A DNA stretch of 36,835 nt from Pseudomonadota bacterium (GCA_018261615.1 JAGTSE010000042.1:1-36835), one strand, 5' to 3'. Positions 14,674 to 23,865 are shown, numbered from the stretch's first letter. A program made the numbers and translations. The notes: a model not told the origin generated them from the sequence alone.

Positions 14674-16146
14674 TTAACAGAACTGCTCAAGCTGCCCGCG
14701 CAAGACTTCCACACCAGGGGCTATTGCCTGTGGGTTAATGGCGTGAAAGCCCATGCGGAAGAAGTTATCCGGCGGCGCGGCATTGAGAAAATGGCGTGCA
14801 CCAGGTTCAATCAGTACACCCGCATGCGCGGCCCGCCAGGTCAGTTGCTGCGTGCTGATATGCTCCGGTGTGCGCAGCCAGAACGCGTTGGCATGCTCGC
14901 TGCCGTCCATCATCTGACACTCCGGCAAAAAGGTGCGCAGTGCATTGTGCAGGCTGTCCCAGCGGCGGGCTGAATCCTCGTGGTAGCGGCGCAAATGGGT
15001 TTCGTAGTGCCCCTGGGCGAGGAAATGCGCCATCTGATACTGAATGTTGGTCGGTGGATGGCGGTACACCAGACGGCGCAGCGCGCGCGCCTCATCGATA
15101 ATCTCCGGTGCGGCAACCATAAATCCAAGGCGCAGCCCGGGCGACAGCGCTTTCGACAGGCTGCTAACGTAGATCACTCGCCCACTGCGGTCACTGGCTT
15201 TCAGCGCGGGCAGCGGGTTTTGCATAAAGTTACTTTCCGAGTCGTAATCATCTTCAATCACCACCGCATCATGGCGGGTGGCGTATTCCAGCAACTGCGT
15301 GCGCCGCGCTTTGCTCATGGTTACCCCGGTTGGTACCTGGTGGCCTGGCGTCACGTAGTAGTAGTCGCAGGGCGTTTCATTGAGCATCAGCCCTTCGCAG
15401 TCTACCGGGTGCGGTACAATCTGCGTATTGCTTAATAAAAAGGTGTTAATGGCTTCGCGAAAGCTGGGGTTTTCCACCGCCACGCGGGTTTCTTCAGACA
15501 TCAGCAGGCGCGTCAGCAGGTAGAGCGCGTTTTGCGAGCCAAGGGTAATCAGAATTTCATCCGGCGTGGCGACAATGCCGCGTTTGGGCAACACGCGTGT
15601 GCGGATCTGCTCAACCAGCATCGGTACATCCTGGTCGATATGGTCAATCACCCAGGCCGGATCGCGCACGCCACCGTGCAGCCAATTTGCCGCTGCGCGC
15701 CAAGTGGCAAGGGGAAACTGCTGAGTATTGGGCTGGCCGTAGATAAACGGGTAGCGGTAGTGCATCCAGCCAGCGGGTTTGAGAATTGATTCCTGCTGAC
15801 TGGGGGTAATTTTCAGGCGATCGCCCCATCGTGGTGCATCGCCCTCGCATTCGGGTGCAGCCGCGACACTCTGCCCACTCGCCAGACCCGCAGAGTAATA
15901 ATCCGGATGCAGGTAGTAACCACTGCGCGGACGGCTGACCAGATAGCCTTCGTTGACCAGACTTTCAAACACCAGCGCGGTGGTATTGCGCGAGACGCCA
16001 AGCTGGCTGGCGAGCTGGCGGCACGAAGGGAGATGGGTATCAGCCGGGAAGATACCACTCAGAATGGCATTGATCAGCGATTCGCGAACTTGCTCCTGAA
16101 GTCCACGCCGGGCGTCAAAATTTACATTCAGTAAATGGCGAATCAT
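14674..16146 (-). CDS. MocR-type GntR/aminotransferase-fold regulator
   Basis: A 490-residue fusion regulator. Residues 12-80 form a GntR winged helix-turn-helix (GLQEQVRESLINAIL, then LPSCRQLASQLGVSRNTT). From about 120 a fold-type I PLP aminotransferase domain follows, with the internal-aldimine lysine in SSLSKALSPGLRLGF and DDYDSE for the PLP ring. MocR proteins sense PLP adducts or amino acids and activate neighbouring genes. It is divergent from the ABC transporter at 16380, its probable target. Full length and intact; start ATG 16146 fits MocR N termini. Confidence 0.95.
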   Translation of the reverse strand: MIRHLLNVNFDARRGLQEQVRESLINAILSGIFPADTHLPSCRQLASQLGVSRNTTALVFESLVNEGYLVSRPRSGYYLHPDYYSAGLASGQSVAAAPECEGDAPRWGDRLKITPSQQESILKPAGWMHYRYPFIYGQPNTQQFPLATWRAAANWLHGGVRDPAWVIDHIDQDVPMLVEQIRTRVLPKRGIVATPDEILITLGSQNALYLLTRLLMSEETRVAVENPSFREAINTFLLSNTQIVPHPVDCEGLMLNETPCDYYYVTPGHQVPTGVTMSKARRTQLLEYATRHDAVVIEDDYDSESNFMQNPLPALKASDRSGRVIYVSSLSKALSPGLRLGFMVAAPEIIDEARALRRLVYRHPPTNIQYQMAHFLAQGHYETHLRRYHEDSARRWDSLHNALRTFLPECQMMDGSEHANAFWLRTPEHISTQQLTWRAAHAGVLIEPGARHFLNAAPPDNFFRMGFHAINPQAIAPGVEVLRGQLEQFC

Positions 16147-16195
16147 GCTGCACTCCTCTTGATATATCTTCTACAGGAGTTGAGCAAGTTTCATA

Positions 16196-16236
16196 CCAGT
16201 TTCCGACAAACTGACACATACACTTGCAGAAACTGG
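16196..16236. promoter_or_regulatory. Inverted repeat in the MocR-ABC intergenic region
   Basis: CCAGTTTC (16196-16203) and GAAACTGG (16229-16236) are exact complements, 25 bases apart, between the divergent MocR and transporter genes. It is a candidate operator for MocR. Confidence 0.4.
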
Positions 16237-16379
16237 CTCTATTCAGAAGCGACTTTGCCTCCCTATTGTAAAAACGTAGTCATAAAACGTCGGGCGAGTT
16301 TCTGTTTCGGCATACATCTTGCAAAGCTTCCGGCACCCCTGGAATGTACCGGTCTGGCAAATTAAATAAGGGTGGAGAG

Positions 16380-17228
16380 ATGAAAAAAGTATTCGGCAAA
16401 TATTGTCTTGCAGCCATGATCTCTTTGGCATTTTCATTACACGCAGTGGCCGCAGATTTACCTGAAATTGAAAAATCTGGCACGATGAAAGTCGCGACCG
16501 AAGATGATTATGCGCCGTTTAACTTTATGAATAACGGCCAGACGGATGGTTTTAACAAGGATATGCTCGAAGAACTGCGTAAATACGCAAAATTCAATAT
16601 CAATCAAAGTATTTTGCCGTGGACCGGCTTACTCGCCGCGGTCTCCACTGGACAATATGATATGGCTCTTACTGGCGCGGTAATTACCGACGAACGCCTC
16701 AACGTATTTAATTTCACCCCGCCGTGGGCATCTGCACAGCACTATTTCGTGAAACGCGCAGATGACAAAACGTTAAATACCATTGCCGATCTCAGCGGTA
16801 AAAAAGTGGGTGTTCAGGCGGGCAGCGCACTGCTGGCAAGGTTGCCGGAACTGAAAGCGATGCTGGAAAAAGTGGGTGGCAAACTTGGCCCGGTCGTTGA
16901 GTATCAATCCTACCCGGAAGCCTATGCTGACCTGGCGAACAAACGCGTCGATTACGTCATCAACGTGGTGATTTCAGTGAACGACCTGGTGAAAGCGAAG
17001 CCGAAAGTGTTCGCCAAAGGGCTGGCGGTTTCTGGCCCTGGCTATATGGCCTGGCCAATCTCGAAAAACTCGCCGGAACTGCTGAAGTTCATGACCGGGT
17101 TTATGAACCACATGACTGAAACCGGCAAGCTGGCGGAGTTGCAGAAAAAATGGTTCGGCGAGACCTACGAGCTGCCGAAAGAGCCGATCACCAGCGCCGA
17201 TCAGTTCCACAAGTTAGCCGGTCTGTAA
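16380..17228 (+). CDS. Polar amino-acid ABC transporter, substrate-binding protein
   Basis: A 282-residue periplasmic binding protein of family 3. Residues 1-24 are a signal peptide (AVA-ADL cleavage). The mature protein shows GTMKVATEDDYAPFNF at the N-terminal lobe and GFNKDMLEEL, both typical of polar amino-acid binders, plus a hinge region with LSGKKVGVQAGSA. ATG 16380 follows GGTGGAGAG; the frame continues to 16344 but without a ribosome site. It leads a four-gene operon with two permeases and an ATPase. The ligand is unknown; the adjacent M20 remnant hints at a carbamoyl- or amino-acid-type compound. Confidence 0.93.
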   Translation: MKKVFGKYCLAAMISLAFSLHAVAADLPEIEKSGTMKVATEDDYAPFNFMNNGQTDGFNKDMLEELRKYAKFNINQSILPWTGLLAAVSTGQYDMALTGAVITDERLNVFNFTPPWASAQHYFVKRADDKTLNTIADLSGKKVGVQAGSALLARLPELKAMLEKVGGKLGPVVEYQSYPEAYADLANKRVDYVINVVISVNDLVKAKPKVFAKGLAVSGPGYMAWPISKNSPELLKFMTGFMNHMTETGKLAELQKKWFGETYELPKEPITSADQFHKLAGL

Positions 17229-17273
17229 GTGTAACGCGGCGGGGAACCGCCGCACGTTTTGAAAGGAGGGAAC

Positions 17274-17915
17274 ATGGACTTAATCTCGTGGCAGTTATTG
17301 ATTGAAGGCGCATGGACGACCCTCTGGATCTCTTGCGTGGCGATTGCTTTCGGCGTGGTGATTGGCCTGGTGATCGCCTTTATCCGCATGATGAAGATCC
17401 CGGTTATTGATCAGTTGCTGGTGGTTTACATTAGCCTGGCTCGCGCGACGCCGCTGGTGACGCTGGTGCTGTTTCTGTTTTTATCGCTGCCTACGCTCGG
17501 TATTAATCTCGATAAAACGCCCGCCGCTATTCTGGCGCTGACGCTGAATACCTCGGCATTTAACGCCGAAATCTGGCGCAACGCGTTTCGTAATTTCCCG
17601 CGTGAGCAGCGGGAAGCGGCAGAATCTGTCGGCATGCGACGCTGGACCTATTTCCGGCAAATCATGCTGCCGCAGATGTGGATTGAAAGCCTGCCTGCAC
17701 TGGTCAATGAGATGTCGTTCTTGATTAAAGGTAGCCCGGCAATTGCGATCATCGGCGTGGTGGATTTAACCCGCGTAACCAACCGTATTTCCTCGGTGAC
17801 CTATGAACCGCTGTCGCCGATCCTGGCCGCTGGGTTGTTGTACGTCATTATTATCGGTCTGCTGCTGAAGTTGCAGGGCGCGGCCGAACGTAAAGCGAAG
17901 CGCCTGGCGCGATAA
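17274..17915 (+). CDS. Amino-acid ABC transporter permease (HisM/HisQ-type)
   Basis: A 213-residue inner-membrane permease with about five transmembrane helices. It carries the EAA loop, seen here as EQREAAESVGMRRWTYFRQIMLPQ, that docks the ATPase. Start ATG 17274 is preceded by AAAGGAGGG, a very strong ribosome site. It lies 45 bases after the binding protein and 14 bases before the second permease, so the two permeases probably form the heterodimeric channel. Confidence 0.95.
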   Translation: MDLISWQLLIEGAWTTLWISCVAIAFGVVIGLVIAFIRMMKIPVIDQLLVVYISLARATPLVTLVLFLFLSLPTLGINLDKTPAAILALTLNTSAFNAEIWRNAFRNFPREQREAAESVGMRRWTYFRQIMLPQMWIESLPALVNEMSFLIKGSPAIAIIGVVDLTRVTNRISSVTYEPLSPILAAGLLYVIIIGLLLKLQGAAERKAKRLAR

Positions 17916-17929
17916 GAGGCGGAGGAGAT

Positions 17930-18595
17930 ATGAATCAGTGGGGAATTATTTGGGCGGCGCGTGAGAGTTTTTTTAACGGGCTGCTGGCAACGCTGGAGCT
18001 GTTTATTATCGCCGCCGTTGTCGGGTTGTTTATTGGTATTACGCTGTGCTATATCATGGAATATCAGCATCGCGTTATTAATCGTCTGATTATCGCTTTT
18101 GTCAGCCTGATGCGCACCGTGCCATTTTTAATTCTGGCTTATTTACTGTATTACGGATTGCCGCAAGTTGGTATCAGTATGGATGCCTGGACTGCCGGTC
18201 TACTGGCGCTGGTGATTTATCATGGCGCTTATTTCTTCGAAATATTACGCAGCCAGCGGCGGATATTTTCCGCCGGGTATATTGAGGCCGCACAGTCGCA
18301 GGGTTTTTCACGCTATAAAACCTTTCGTCGTATTATTCTGCCGAATATATTTTCGTCATCGCTGCCGTTAATGGGCAACCAGCTTATTATTTGCCTGAAA
18401 GATACCGCGTTTCTGTGCATTATTACTGTGCAGGAGATTACCGCCGCTGCGAATAGCGTGCAGTCAACTTACTTTATTCCGTTTAACGCCTTTATTGTCG
18501 CCATTGCGCTCTACTGGGGGATCAGCATTTTGCTGGAGTTGTTGATTAAGCGGTTAAGTCATTATGGAGCCAAAAGAGGAATGAGCCATGCCTGA
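17930..18595 (+). CDS. Amino-acid ABC transporter permease, second subunit
   Basis: A 221-residue permease, paralogue of its upstream neighbour, with about five membrane helices and the EAA loop as EAAQSQGFSRYKTF. The ribosome site GGAGGAG is excellent. Its end overlaps the ATPase start by 8 bases, indicating coupled translation of the two interacting subunits. Confidence 0.95.
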   Translation: MNQWGIIWAARESFFNGLLATLELFIIAAVVGLFIGITLCYIMEYQHRVINRLIIAFVSLMRTVPFLILAYLLYYGLPQVGISMDAWTAGLLALVIYHGAYFFEILRSQRRIFSAGYIEAAQSQGFSRYKTFRRIILPNIFSSSLPLMGNQLIICLKDTAFLCIITVQEITAAANSVQSTYFIPFNAFIVAIALYWGISILLELLIKRLSHYGAKRGMSHA

Positions 18596-19349
18596 AGCAA
18601 GCGCGGTTAGCATCAAAAACCTGTCCAAACAGTTTGATAACATTGAAGTACTGCGGGATATCAACCTGACGGTGGAGAAGGGCACGGTGGTGAGCATTCT
18701 GGGTTCGTCCGGCTCCGGTAAATCGACGCTGCTGCGCTGCATGAACTGGCTGGAGCAGCCGGATCGCGGCGAAGTGCGTATCAGCGGCCTGCGCATTGGG
18801 GTGGATGAGAAGACGGGCAAAGCGATGTCGCACAAAGATCTCTCCCATATCCGCGAGCGGGTCGGGATGGTGTTCCAGAGTTTTAACCTGTGGCCGCATT
18901 TGACGGTGCTGCAAAACGTCACCGAAGCGCTGGTGCATGTGAAAGGCATGAAGCGCGACGCGGCAAATGAGATTGCCCGCCGTCAACTGGAAAAAGTGGG
19001 CATGAGCCACAAGGCCGATGTCTACCCGATCACCCTTTCCGGCGGGCAAAAACAGCGCGTGGCGATCGCCCGCTCGCTGGCGATGTCGCCGGAAGTGATC
19101 CTCTTCGATGAACCAACCTCAGCGCTGGATCCGGAGCTGGTGAATGAGGTGCTGGGAGTGATGAAATCTCTCGCGGCAGAAGGTTATACGATGGTGGTGG
19201 TGACCCATGAAATGGATTTCGCCCGTCAGGTGTCGGATGAAGTCGTGTTTCTGGAGAAGGGATTGTTGATCGAGAAGGCACCGCCGGAGAAGTTTTTCAC
19301 CAATCCGGTTTCGGACAGGGTGAGGAAGTTTTTGCAGTCGAGCCGGTGA
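18588..19349 (+). CDS. Amino-acid ABC transporter ATP-binding protein
   Basis: A 253-residue cytosolic ATPase of the polar amino-acid uptake type. Walker A is GSSGSGKST (about residues 38-46), the signature is LSGGQKQR, Walker B is ILFDEPTSALDP, and the switch histidine lies in VVVTHEM. Standard length and complete. It energises the transporter encoded just upstream. After the stop, a GGGGAG...CTCCCC hairpin (19369-19393) may end the operon. Confidence 0.97.
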   Translation: MPEASAVSIKNLSKQFDNIEVLRDINLTVEKGTVVSILGSSGSGKSTLLRCMNWLEQPDRGEVRISGLRIGVDEKTGKAMSHKDLSHIRERVGMVFQSFNLWPHLTVLQNVTEALVHVKGMKRDAANEIARRQLEKVGMSHKADVYPITLSGGQKQRVAIARSLAMSPEVILFDEPTSALDPELVNEVLGVMKSLAAEGYTMVVVTHEMDFARQVSDEVVFLEKGLLIEKAPPEKFFTNPVSDRVRKFLQSSR

Positions 19350-19475
19350 GGGGGATTTTCGCGGGAAAATGGGGGAGTTTGCCACGCTCCCCTTTTCCCG
19401 TTCACATATGCTGAGGTTCAGGTGGCTACCGAACGTCTGGTGAACGGAACTATTCCGCAGAGCCAAACCCCCCCC

Positions 19476-20243
19476 TCAATGCTGAATATTTTCTAGCGAA
19501 AAATTGACCTTCACTGGCGCGCGAAAAAAAGTCTCATGCAGCGCCACCTGATTTCGCCCACGTTTTTTTGCGTTATACAGTGCGCTGTCTGCTTCGCTGT
19601 ACAGCGCTTCGAAGCTGCTCTCTTTCACGCCGAGACTGACCCCGAAACTGGCGGTGACCAGTTGCTGCGGCAACACTTCCAGTGGCGAAGCATTCAGTGA
19701 GGCGTGAATATAGCTGGCGGTAATCATCGCCTCTTCCATCCGGGCGTTCGGCAACACAATAGTAAATTCCTCGCCGCCGACGCGGCCGATGGCGGCGCTC
19801 TCCGGTACGGCGTGGCGTACGCGCGACACCAGCGCGCAAATCACCCGATCGCCGGTCGGATGACCATATTCGTCGTTAATACGTTTGAAGTGATCGATAT
19901 CCAGCAGGATCAGCGCGACATCGCCTTTCAGCAGACCGCTGTTGATCTGGTTGATGATCGCGCTGCGGTTAAACACATCAGTCAGCGGATCGTGCGTCGC
20001 TTCATATTCCAGGCGCGCAGCAAGCTGCTGGAGTTGCTCGTTCATTCGCGTCAGTTCACGCTCGGCACGGTCACTGCGGGAGATCAGACGATACGATTCA
20101 CGGATCAAACGCTGGTAATGCCTGGAAACGGCCCACAGTTTTTCGCGGCAGACCTCCGCCGGAAGTTGCGCATCGGTAGCCGCCAGCCGGGCTTCTTCGA
20201 GTACGGAATATTCTTCCCTGAAGAGCTCATTAATATCTAGCAT
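19476..20243 (-). CDS. siaD: Diguanylate cyclase, SiaD-like
   Basis: A 255-residue soluble GGDEF protein making cyclic di-GMP from GTP. An N-terminal alpha-helical part (1-80, coiled-coil-like RLIRESYRLISRSDRAERELTRMNEQL) is the probable contact for SiaC. DPLTDVFNR (85-93) starts the catalytic domain and the active-site motif is GGEEF (156-160). The RxxD inhibitory site five residues upstream is absent, so product feedback is likely lacking. ATG 20243 overlaps the SiaC stop (ATGCTAG), favoured over the upstream GTG 20294. The order matches the Pseudomonas siaABCD operon. Confidence 0.88.
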   Translation of the reverse strand: MLDINELFREEYSVLEEARLAATDAQLPAEVCREKLWAVSRHYQRLIRESYRLISRSDRAERELTRMNEQLQQLAARLEYEATHDPLTDVFNRSAIINQINSGLLKGDVALILLDIDHFKRINDEYGHPTGDRVICALVSRVRHAVPESAAIGRVGGEEFTIVLPNARMEEAMITASYIHASLNASPLEVLPQQLVTASFGVSLGVKESSFEALYSEADSALYNAKKRGRNQVALHETFFRAPVKVNFSLENIQH

Positions 20244-20653
20244 GCGGTGATGTCCGGGATAAGAAACACAGCCAGTGACGGGAAGTCGATACACAGCTCC
20301 TGACCAAACTCTTCGGAGATGTCATCTTCCGGGTCGTAGTACCAGTGCAGCTCGCATGGCGCACCGCTTCTCGCGTGGTTATTCAGGATCTCAAACAGTG
20401 TAAACAACAGCTTGGTGCTTGAACTGTTAAAATAGCTGAGTGCGACGTGTAATTGCAGCGGTGTACTGGTCTGTTGCCCGCTTTGCAGCCAGCTCTCCAG
20501 CGCATCCAGCAGCGGGCGGAAGAACGCGGCGGCATTCTCTGGGTAGGCTTCGCCTTTCAGCAGCAGCTTTTGCGCGGCAAAATCAAATTTCACCTCCGGC
20601 GTGGCGGCGGTGGCGGACAATTCAATAGCAGGCGTCAATGTCATATCAGTCAT
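20237..20653 (-). CDS. siaC: SiaC-like phospho-switch protein (DUF1987)
   Basis: A 138-residue soluble alpha/beta protein. The segment LSYFNSSSTKLLF (72-84) matches the DUF1987 loop where Pseudomonas aeruginosa SiaC is phosphorylated, with Thr80/Ser77-79 as candidates. In that system unphosphorylated SiaC binds and activates the diguanylate cyclase SiaD, and phosphorylation by SiaB stops it. The stop overlaps the siaD start and its own start overlaps the siaB stop by 8 bases, so all three are translated in a coupled way. Confidence 0.88.
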   Translation of the reverse strand: MTDMTLTPAIELSATAATPEVKFDFAAQKLLLKGEAYPENAAAFFRPLLDALESWLQSGQQTSTPLQLHVALSYFNSSSTKLLFTLFEILNNHARSGAPCELHWYYDPEDDISEEFGQELCIDFPSLAVFLIPDITAC

Positions 20654-21227
20654 GGCAAAACGTTGCCTTTAAGTGAAAGGCGGAAAGGGAGCTTGCCGCC
20701 AGTGGATGAATGCGATACTCCAGCGGAACGCTAGTATCGCGCGCCATGGTCAACAAACCGATATTGGCCCCTTTGCTGGTTGCCGGTGCTTCGCTTTTCA
20801 GCCCCTGCTTCCAGGCATCGCGGATCTCTGCCTGCGACATGCCGCGCAACACTTCAAGGTTCGTTTGCAACAGAGTGGAGGCTTCCGGCCCCACCAGGTT
20901 TGCCGTTTCCAGGTAGTAATTGGTCTGATCCATATGAAAACAGACCGAACCAAAGCGCAGCTCGTGCTCAACAGTCGATAAAAACCGATCGTCTGCGGAG
21001 TAGCGCACAATGTTTTGCCCCATCTCGATAAATGCCGAGAAGAGTTTGCGGCGCGTCACGGCGGATGATTCATGTTTATCAAGCCAGGCGCGGATCACTT
21101 CACCAAGCGAAACAATATGTTGCTGGGAAAAATAGCCGGTATAAAAAATCTCAACGGCGTTTTGCAGTTGCAGTGTAAAAAGGGGTAACAGAACGGCGTC
21201 TTTGACCTGCAGGTTGTTTATTTGCAT
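20646..21227 (-). CDS. siaB: SiaB-like protein kinase (DUF6272)
   Basis: A 193-residue GHKL-fold kinase relative. The N-box is present as IEMGQNIVRYS (Glu68, Asn72), and a G-rich motif (GANIGLLTMARD) closes the ATP site. In P. aeruginosa, SiaB phosphorylates SiaC, turning off c-di-GMP production. It overlaps siaC by 8 bases and follows the phosphatase gene by 7. Function is assigned by family and operon position. Confidence 0.85.
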   Translation of the reverse strand: MQINNLQVKDAVLLPLFTLQLQNAVEIFYTGYFSQQHIVSLGEVIRAWLDKHESSAVTRRKLFSAFIEMGQNIVRYSADDRFLSTVEHELRFGSVCFHMDQTNYYLETANLVGPEASTLLQTNLEVLRGMSQAEIRDAWKQGLKSEAPATSKGANIGLLTMARDTSVPLEYRIHPLAASSLSAFHLKATFCHD

Positions 21228-21234
21228 GCTTTAT

Positions 21235-22446
21235 CTACCAACGAAAACCAAACCATGTCATGTCATCGCGCGACGTTTGCTGCCCCTGCCACGCTTTCAG
21301 TGCCGCCAATAGGGCGTCGGAAAGCACAGGTAGCGGTAGCGCGCGGTGCTGCGCCAACAATGACTGAATACGTTTCTTACCAAACATCACCTTTCGCGAG
21401 CCGCCGGGCTGATCGGTGACGCCATCGGAAACCAGCAACAGCGTGTCGCCATGGCGCAGCGGCGCCTGATAACGTTGCCACTGGTAATCCACCGGCGTAT
21501 CGGTATAACCCACGCCTTTGCGGCAATTCTCCAGCACCACGCTATCCTCAGATTCTGCTCCCAGCAGAAAAGCATGCATACGGGCGCTGGCCCAGCGCAT
21601 CTGTTCGTTTTTCGTATCAACAAACAGGGCGATGGCGTCGCAACCATCATTTGACTGGCTGCTGTCTGCCGATGGATGCACCTGGCTGAGCGTCTGTTTT
21701 ATATGTTGATTGATATGGCTCAGCAGCTGCTCCGGCGCGTCAATCGGCGCCAGCGTCAGTGCTTTTTCCAGCGCCGAGGAGAAGATAAAGGTCATAAAAG
21801 CACCCGGGACGCCGTGTCCTGTGCAATCGGCCAGCACCATCAACCAGCCATTCTCCACGCGCTGAAAAGCATAAATATCGCCGCCGACGCAGTCGCGCGG
21901 ATGCCAGTGCAGGCACCAGTCTTCCAGGGTTTTATCAATGGCAGTGCGTGACCGGTTGAGCATGGATTCCTGTATTATGCGAGCATATTCAATGCTTTGC
22001 ATAATTTGCAGATGCTGTTTGGCCTGCAAATCGGAAACGGTACGAATCAGATCAATGCCGAGGCCAATGCCGACATATTGCCCCTCTTCCGTGAGGATAA
22101 AACCTTCGGTCACGGCCTTGTCGCCGGTTTCAATAACCCGCCCGGAGAGATATTCAAGACCCGCATCCGCATCGACAATGAGCGGGTTTTTATCCATAAA
22201 CGCGATGCAGCTCTTTTGATCGTACAGCTCGTGAAAAAAAGGGCGGCTCATCTGCGAGAGGAAAATATGTCGGTTAATCATGCCAATAGGTCGGTTTTTT
22301 TCCAGCACCGGCAGACCAATCAACGATTTATGTTCGTTAAACAGCGACATCACCTGCAGGTTATTGGCGTCAGGCGTTACGTGCGGGACGGCAAGGCGCA
22401 AAATGCCCGCGTTAAGCTGCCGAGAAGAGAGCGGTATGTCCATCAT
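21235..22446 (-). CDS. siaA: SiaA-like PP2C phosphatase with CBS-like sensor
   Basis: A 403-residue SpoIIE/PP2C-type phosphatase. The metal-binding aspartates lie in CVGGDIYAF (Asp190), LADCTGHGVPGAFMT (Asp207), LLLVSDGVTD (Asp341) and SRDDMTW (Asp394/395). A short linker helix 135-165 precedes the catalytic part. Residues about 15-130 have the two-fold pattern of a CBS-like pair rather than the membrane dCACHE-HAMP sensor of Pseudomonas SiaA, and no membrane segment is seen. It should dephosphorylate SiaC and so raise c-di-GMP. It is the first gene of the four-gene operon. Confidence 0.85.
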   Translation of the reverse strand: MMDIPLSSRQLNAGILRLAVPHVTPDANNLQVMSLFNEHKSLIGLPVLEKNRPIGMINRHIFLSQMSRPFFHELYDQKSCIAFMDKNPLIVDADAGLEYLSGRVIETGDKAVTEGFILTEEGQYVGIGLGIDLIRTVSDLQAKQHLQIMQSIEYARIIQESMLNRSRTAIDKTLEDWCLHWHPRDCVGGDIYAFQRVENGWLMVLADCTGHGVPGAFMTFIFSSALEKALTLAPIDAPEQLLSHINQHIKQTLSQVHPSADSSQSNDGCDAIALFVDTKNEQMRWASARMHAFLLGAESEDSVVLENCRKGVGYTDTPVDYQWQRYQAPLRHGDTLLLVSDGVTDQPGGSRKVMFGKKRIQSLLAQHRALPLPVLSDALLAALKAWQGQQTSRDDMTWFGFRW

Positions 22447-22587
22447 CCACGCAAAACCCCGTATTAAGAATAATCCTAGGTTATGGGGCGTTTGTGACGG
22501 TTTGATTTCAATTAAGTAACTCGATGAATAACGGGAGATTATTGCTACTTAAGTGAAATATTGGCGGTAAGAGAAGTTGAGCAGACA

Positions 22588-22622
22588 AAAAAAAGCCCGC
22601 GCTTGACGTGCGGGCAAAAAAT
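22588..22622. terminator. Intrinsic terminator
   Basis: GCCCGC-GCTTGACGT-GCGGGC is flanked by AAAAAAAA on the left and AAAAAA on the right. On the minus strand it is followed by eight T, so it may end a transcript from the decayed gene upstream of siaA. Confidence 0.7.
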
Positions 22623-22738
22623 ACTGGAAGCAATGTGAGCAATGTCGTACCGAATACTTGAGTGTTTGACTCAATTACTTGGTAATGAGAAAGATAATCT
22701 TTATCATATCCACGATCAACCCCAAATTTTGTACGACT

Positions 22739-22937
22739 TCATGCCGTTAAGGATTTCAGGGCGACAAACTCCTGCCAGCTCACCTCATCAATGGCGATCA
22801 CTTCTTCAATCCGGCGCGCCTGGGATCTACACGTCATGGCGTACACAGTGCACCTGCGCCAGCACTTCCAGCTGATAATTTTCGCCTGCGCCTAATTTTT
22901 TGTGATCGAACAGCATCGGCAGCATATTGTGAGTCAT
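22739..22937 (-). pseudogene. Unrecognised gene remnant
   Basis: From ATG 22937 a 36-residue frame ends at 22827, followed in another frame by a stretch ending at 22739 (RRIEEVIAIDEVSWQEF). Both parts have core-like composition and normal codon use. It probably represents one old gene with an internal deletion. No family can be named. Confidence 0.35.
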
Positions 22938-22980
22938 GCCGACACGCGGTGAAATGCTATGGCTTCTAAGCGAGCGTTTC

Positions 22981-23865
22981 TCAGGCGGGCGTCTTGCCCG
23001 CCTGTTTCAGGCTGTTCAGTACCGCTTTCATGCCGCGATTGACCACCTTATCCTGACGCATCACCAGCGCCAGCGTGCGCTGCAACGGCGGCTGTAGTGC
23101 CTGTACGCGCAACCCGCGTTTATCCTCATCAGCCTGCACGGCGACTTCGGGCACAAGGCTGTAACCGAGACCGGCGCGCACCATACGTTTGATGGCCTCA
23201 ATGCTGCCAAGCTCCATCACCGGCGTGACGGCGGCAGTTAACCAGCCGTCAATCAACTGGCGGGTACTGCTGCCGGACTCAAAGACAATCAGCGGTAGGG
23301 TCTGCAATACCGCTGGCGTGGCATCGGGCAGCGCAGGCGAATGGCTGGCGCTGATGACGACAAAGTCTTCGTGAATCAGCGGTGAAATGGCGAGGTTGCG
23401 CCCGTTCGTGGGCAGCGTCACCAGGCCAATATCGATACGATTCTCTTCCACCGCACGCACAATATCCGTGGTATTGCCGGTGCGTACACCAACGGTAAGT
23501 AACGGAAAATCTTCGCGCAGTTGTTGCAATACGGGCGGCAACAGATGAATGCAGGTGGTTGCGCCGGTGCCGAGCGTGACGCTGCCGCTAATCTCCTGCT
23601 GGTGCTTTGCGACTGACTGCACGGCGGCGCTGACCGCATTTTCGATTTCCTCACAGTGGGCAAGAAAGGTTTTTCCGGCTGCGGTCGGTCGCAGGCTGCG
23701 CCCGGTGCGCTCAATCAGTCGCGTCTGGAGCGCCTGCTCAAGCTGGCGGATTTGCAGGCTGACCGCCGGTTGCGAAATACCCAGCACTTCTGCCGCAGCG
23801 GTGAAACTCCCCCGGGCTATTACCAGTTTGTAGGTCGCCAACTGGTCGAGGCTAAATTGCGCCAT
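22981..23865 (-). CDS. LysR-family transcriptional regulator
   Basis: A 294-residue LysR protein. The N-terminal helix-turn-helix (residues 5-60) reads QLATYKLVIARGSFTAAAEV then SQPAVSLQIRQLEQAL, and the C-terminal part is a periplasmic-binding-like effector domain. ATG 23865 is chosen over the far upstream frame start at 24306 because AAGGAAAA lies close to it and LysR N termini start here. It is divergent from the GNAT gene at 23962, whose promoter lies in the 96 bases between, so it probably regulates it. The effector is unknown. Confidence 0.95.
   Translation of the reverse strand: MAQFSLDQLATYKLVIARGSFTAAAEVLGISQPAVSLQIRQLEQALQTRLIERTGRSLRPTAAGKTFLAHCEEIENAVSAAVQSVAKHQQEISGSVTLGTGATTCIHLLPPVLQQLREDFPLLTVGVRTGNTTDIVRAVEENRIDIGLVTLPTNGRNLAISPLIHEDFVVISASHSPALPDATPAVLQTLPLIVFESGSSTRQLIDGWLTAAVTPVMELGSIEAIKRMVRAGLGYSLVPEVAVQADEDKRGLRVQALQPPLQRTLALVMRQDKVVNRGMKAVLNSLKQAGKTPA

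Larger units (their letters stand above)
22447..22980. other. Gene-free region with terminator and decayed ORF pieces
   Basis: About 530 bases. Upstream of siaA it should carry the sia promoter. A hairpin GCCCGC/GCGGGC (22600-22615) with T/A runs is a terminator. On the minus strand two short frames, 22827-22937 (from ATG 22937) and about 22739-22820, look like a coding gene with an internal break. I do not recognise the family. Confidence 0.4.

Noticed and set aside
22690..22712. Fur-box-like AT-rich motif
   Set aside because: Only a partial match to the consensus and no iron gene follows.
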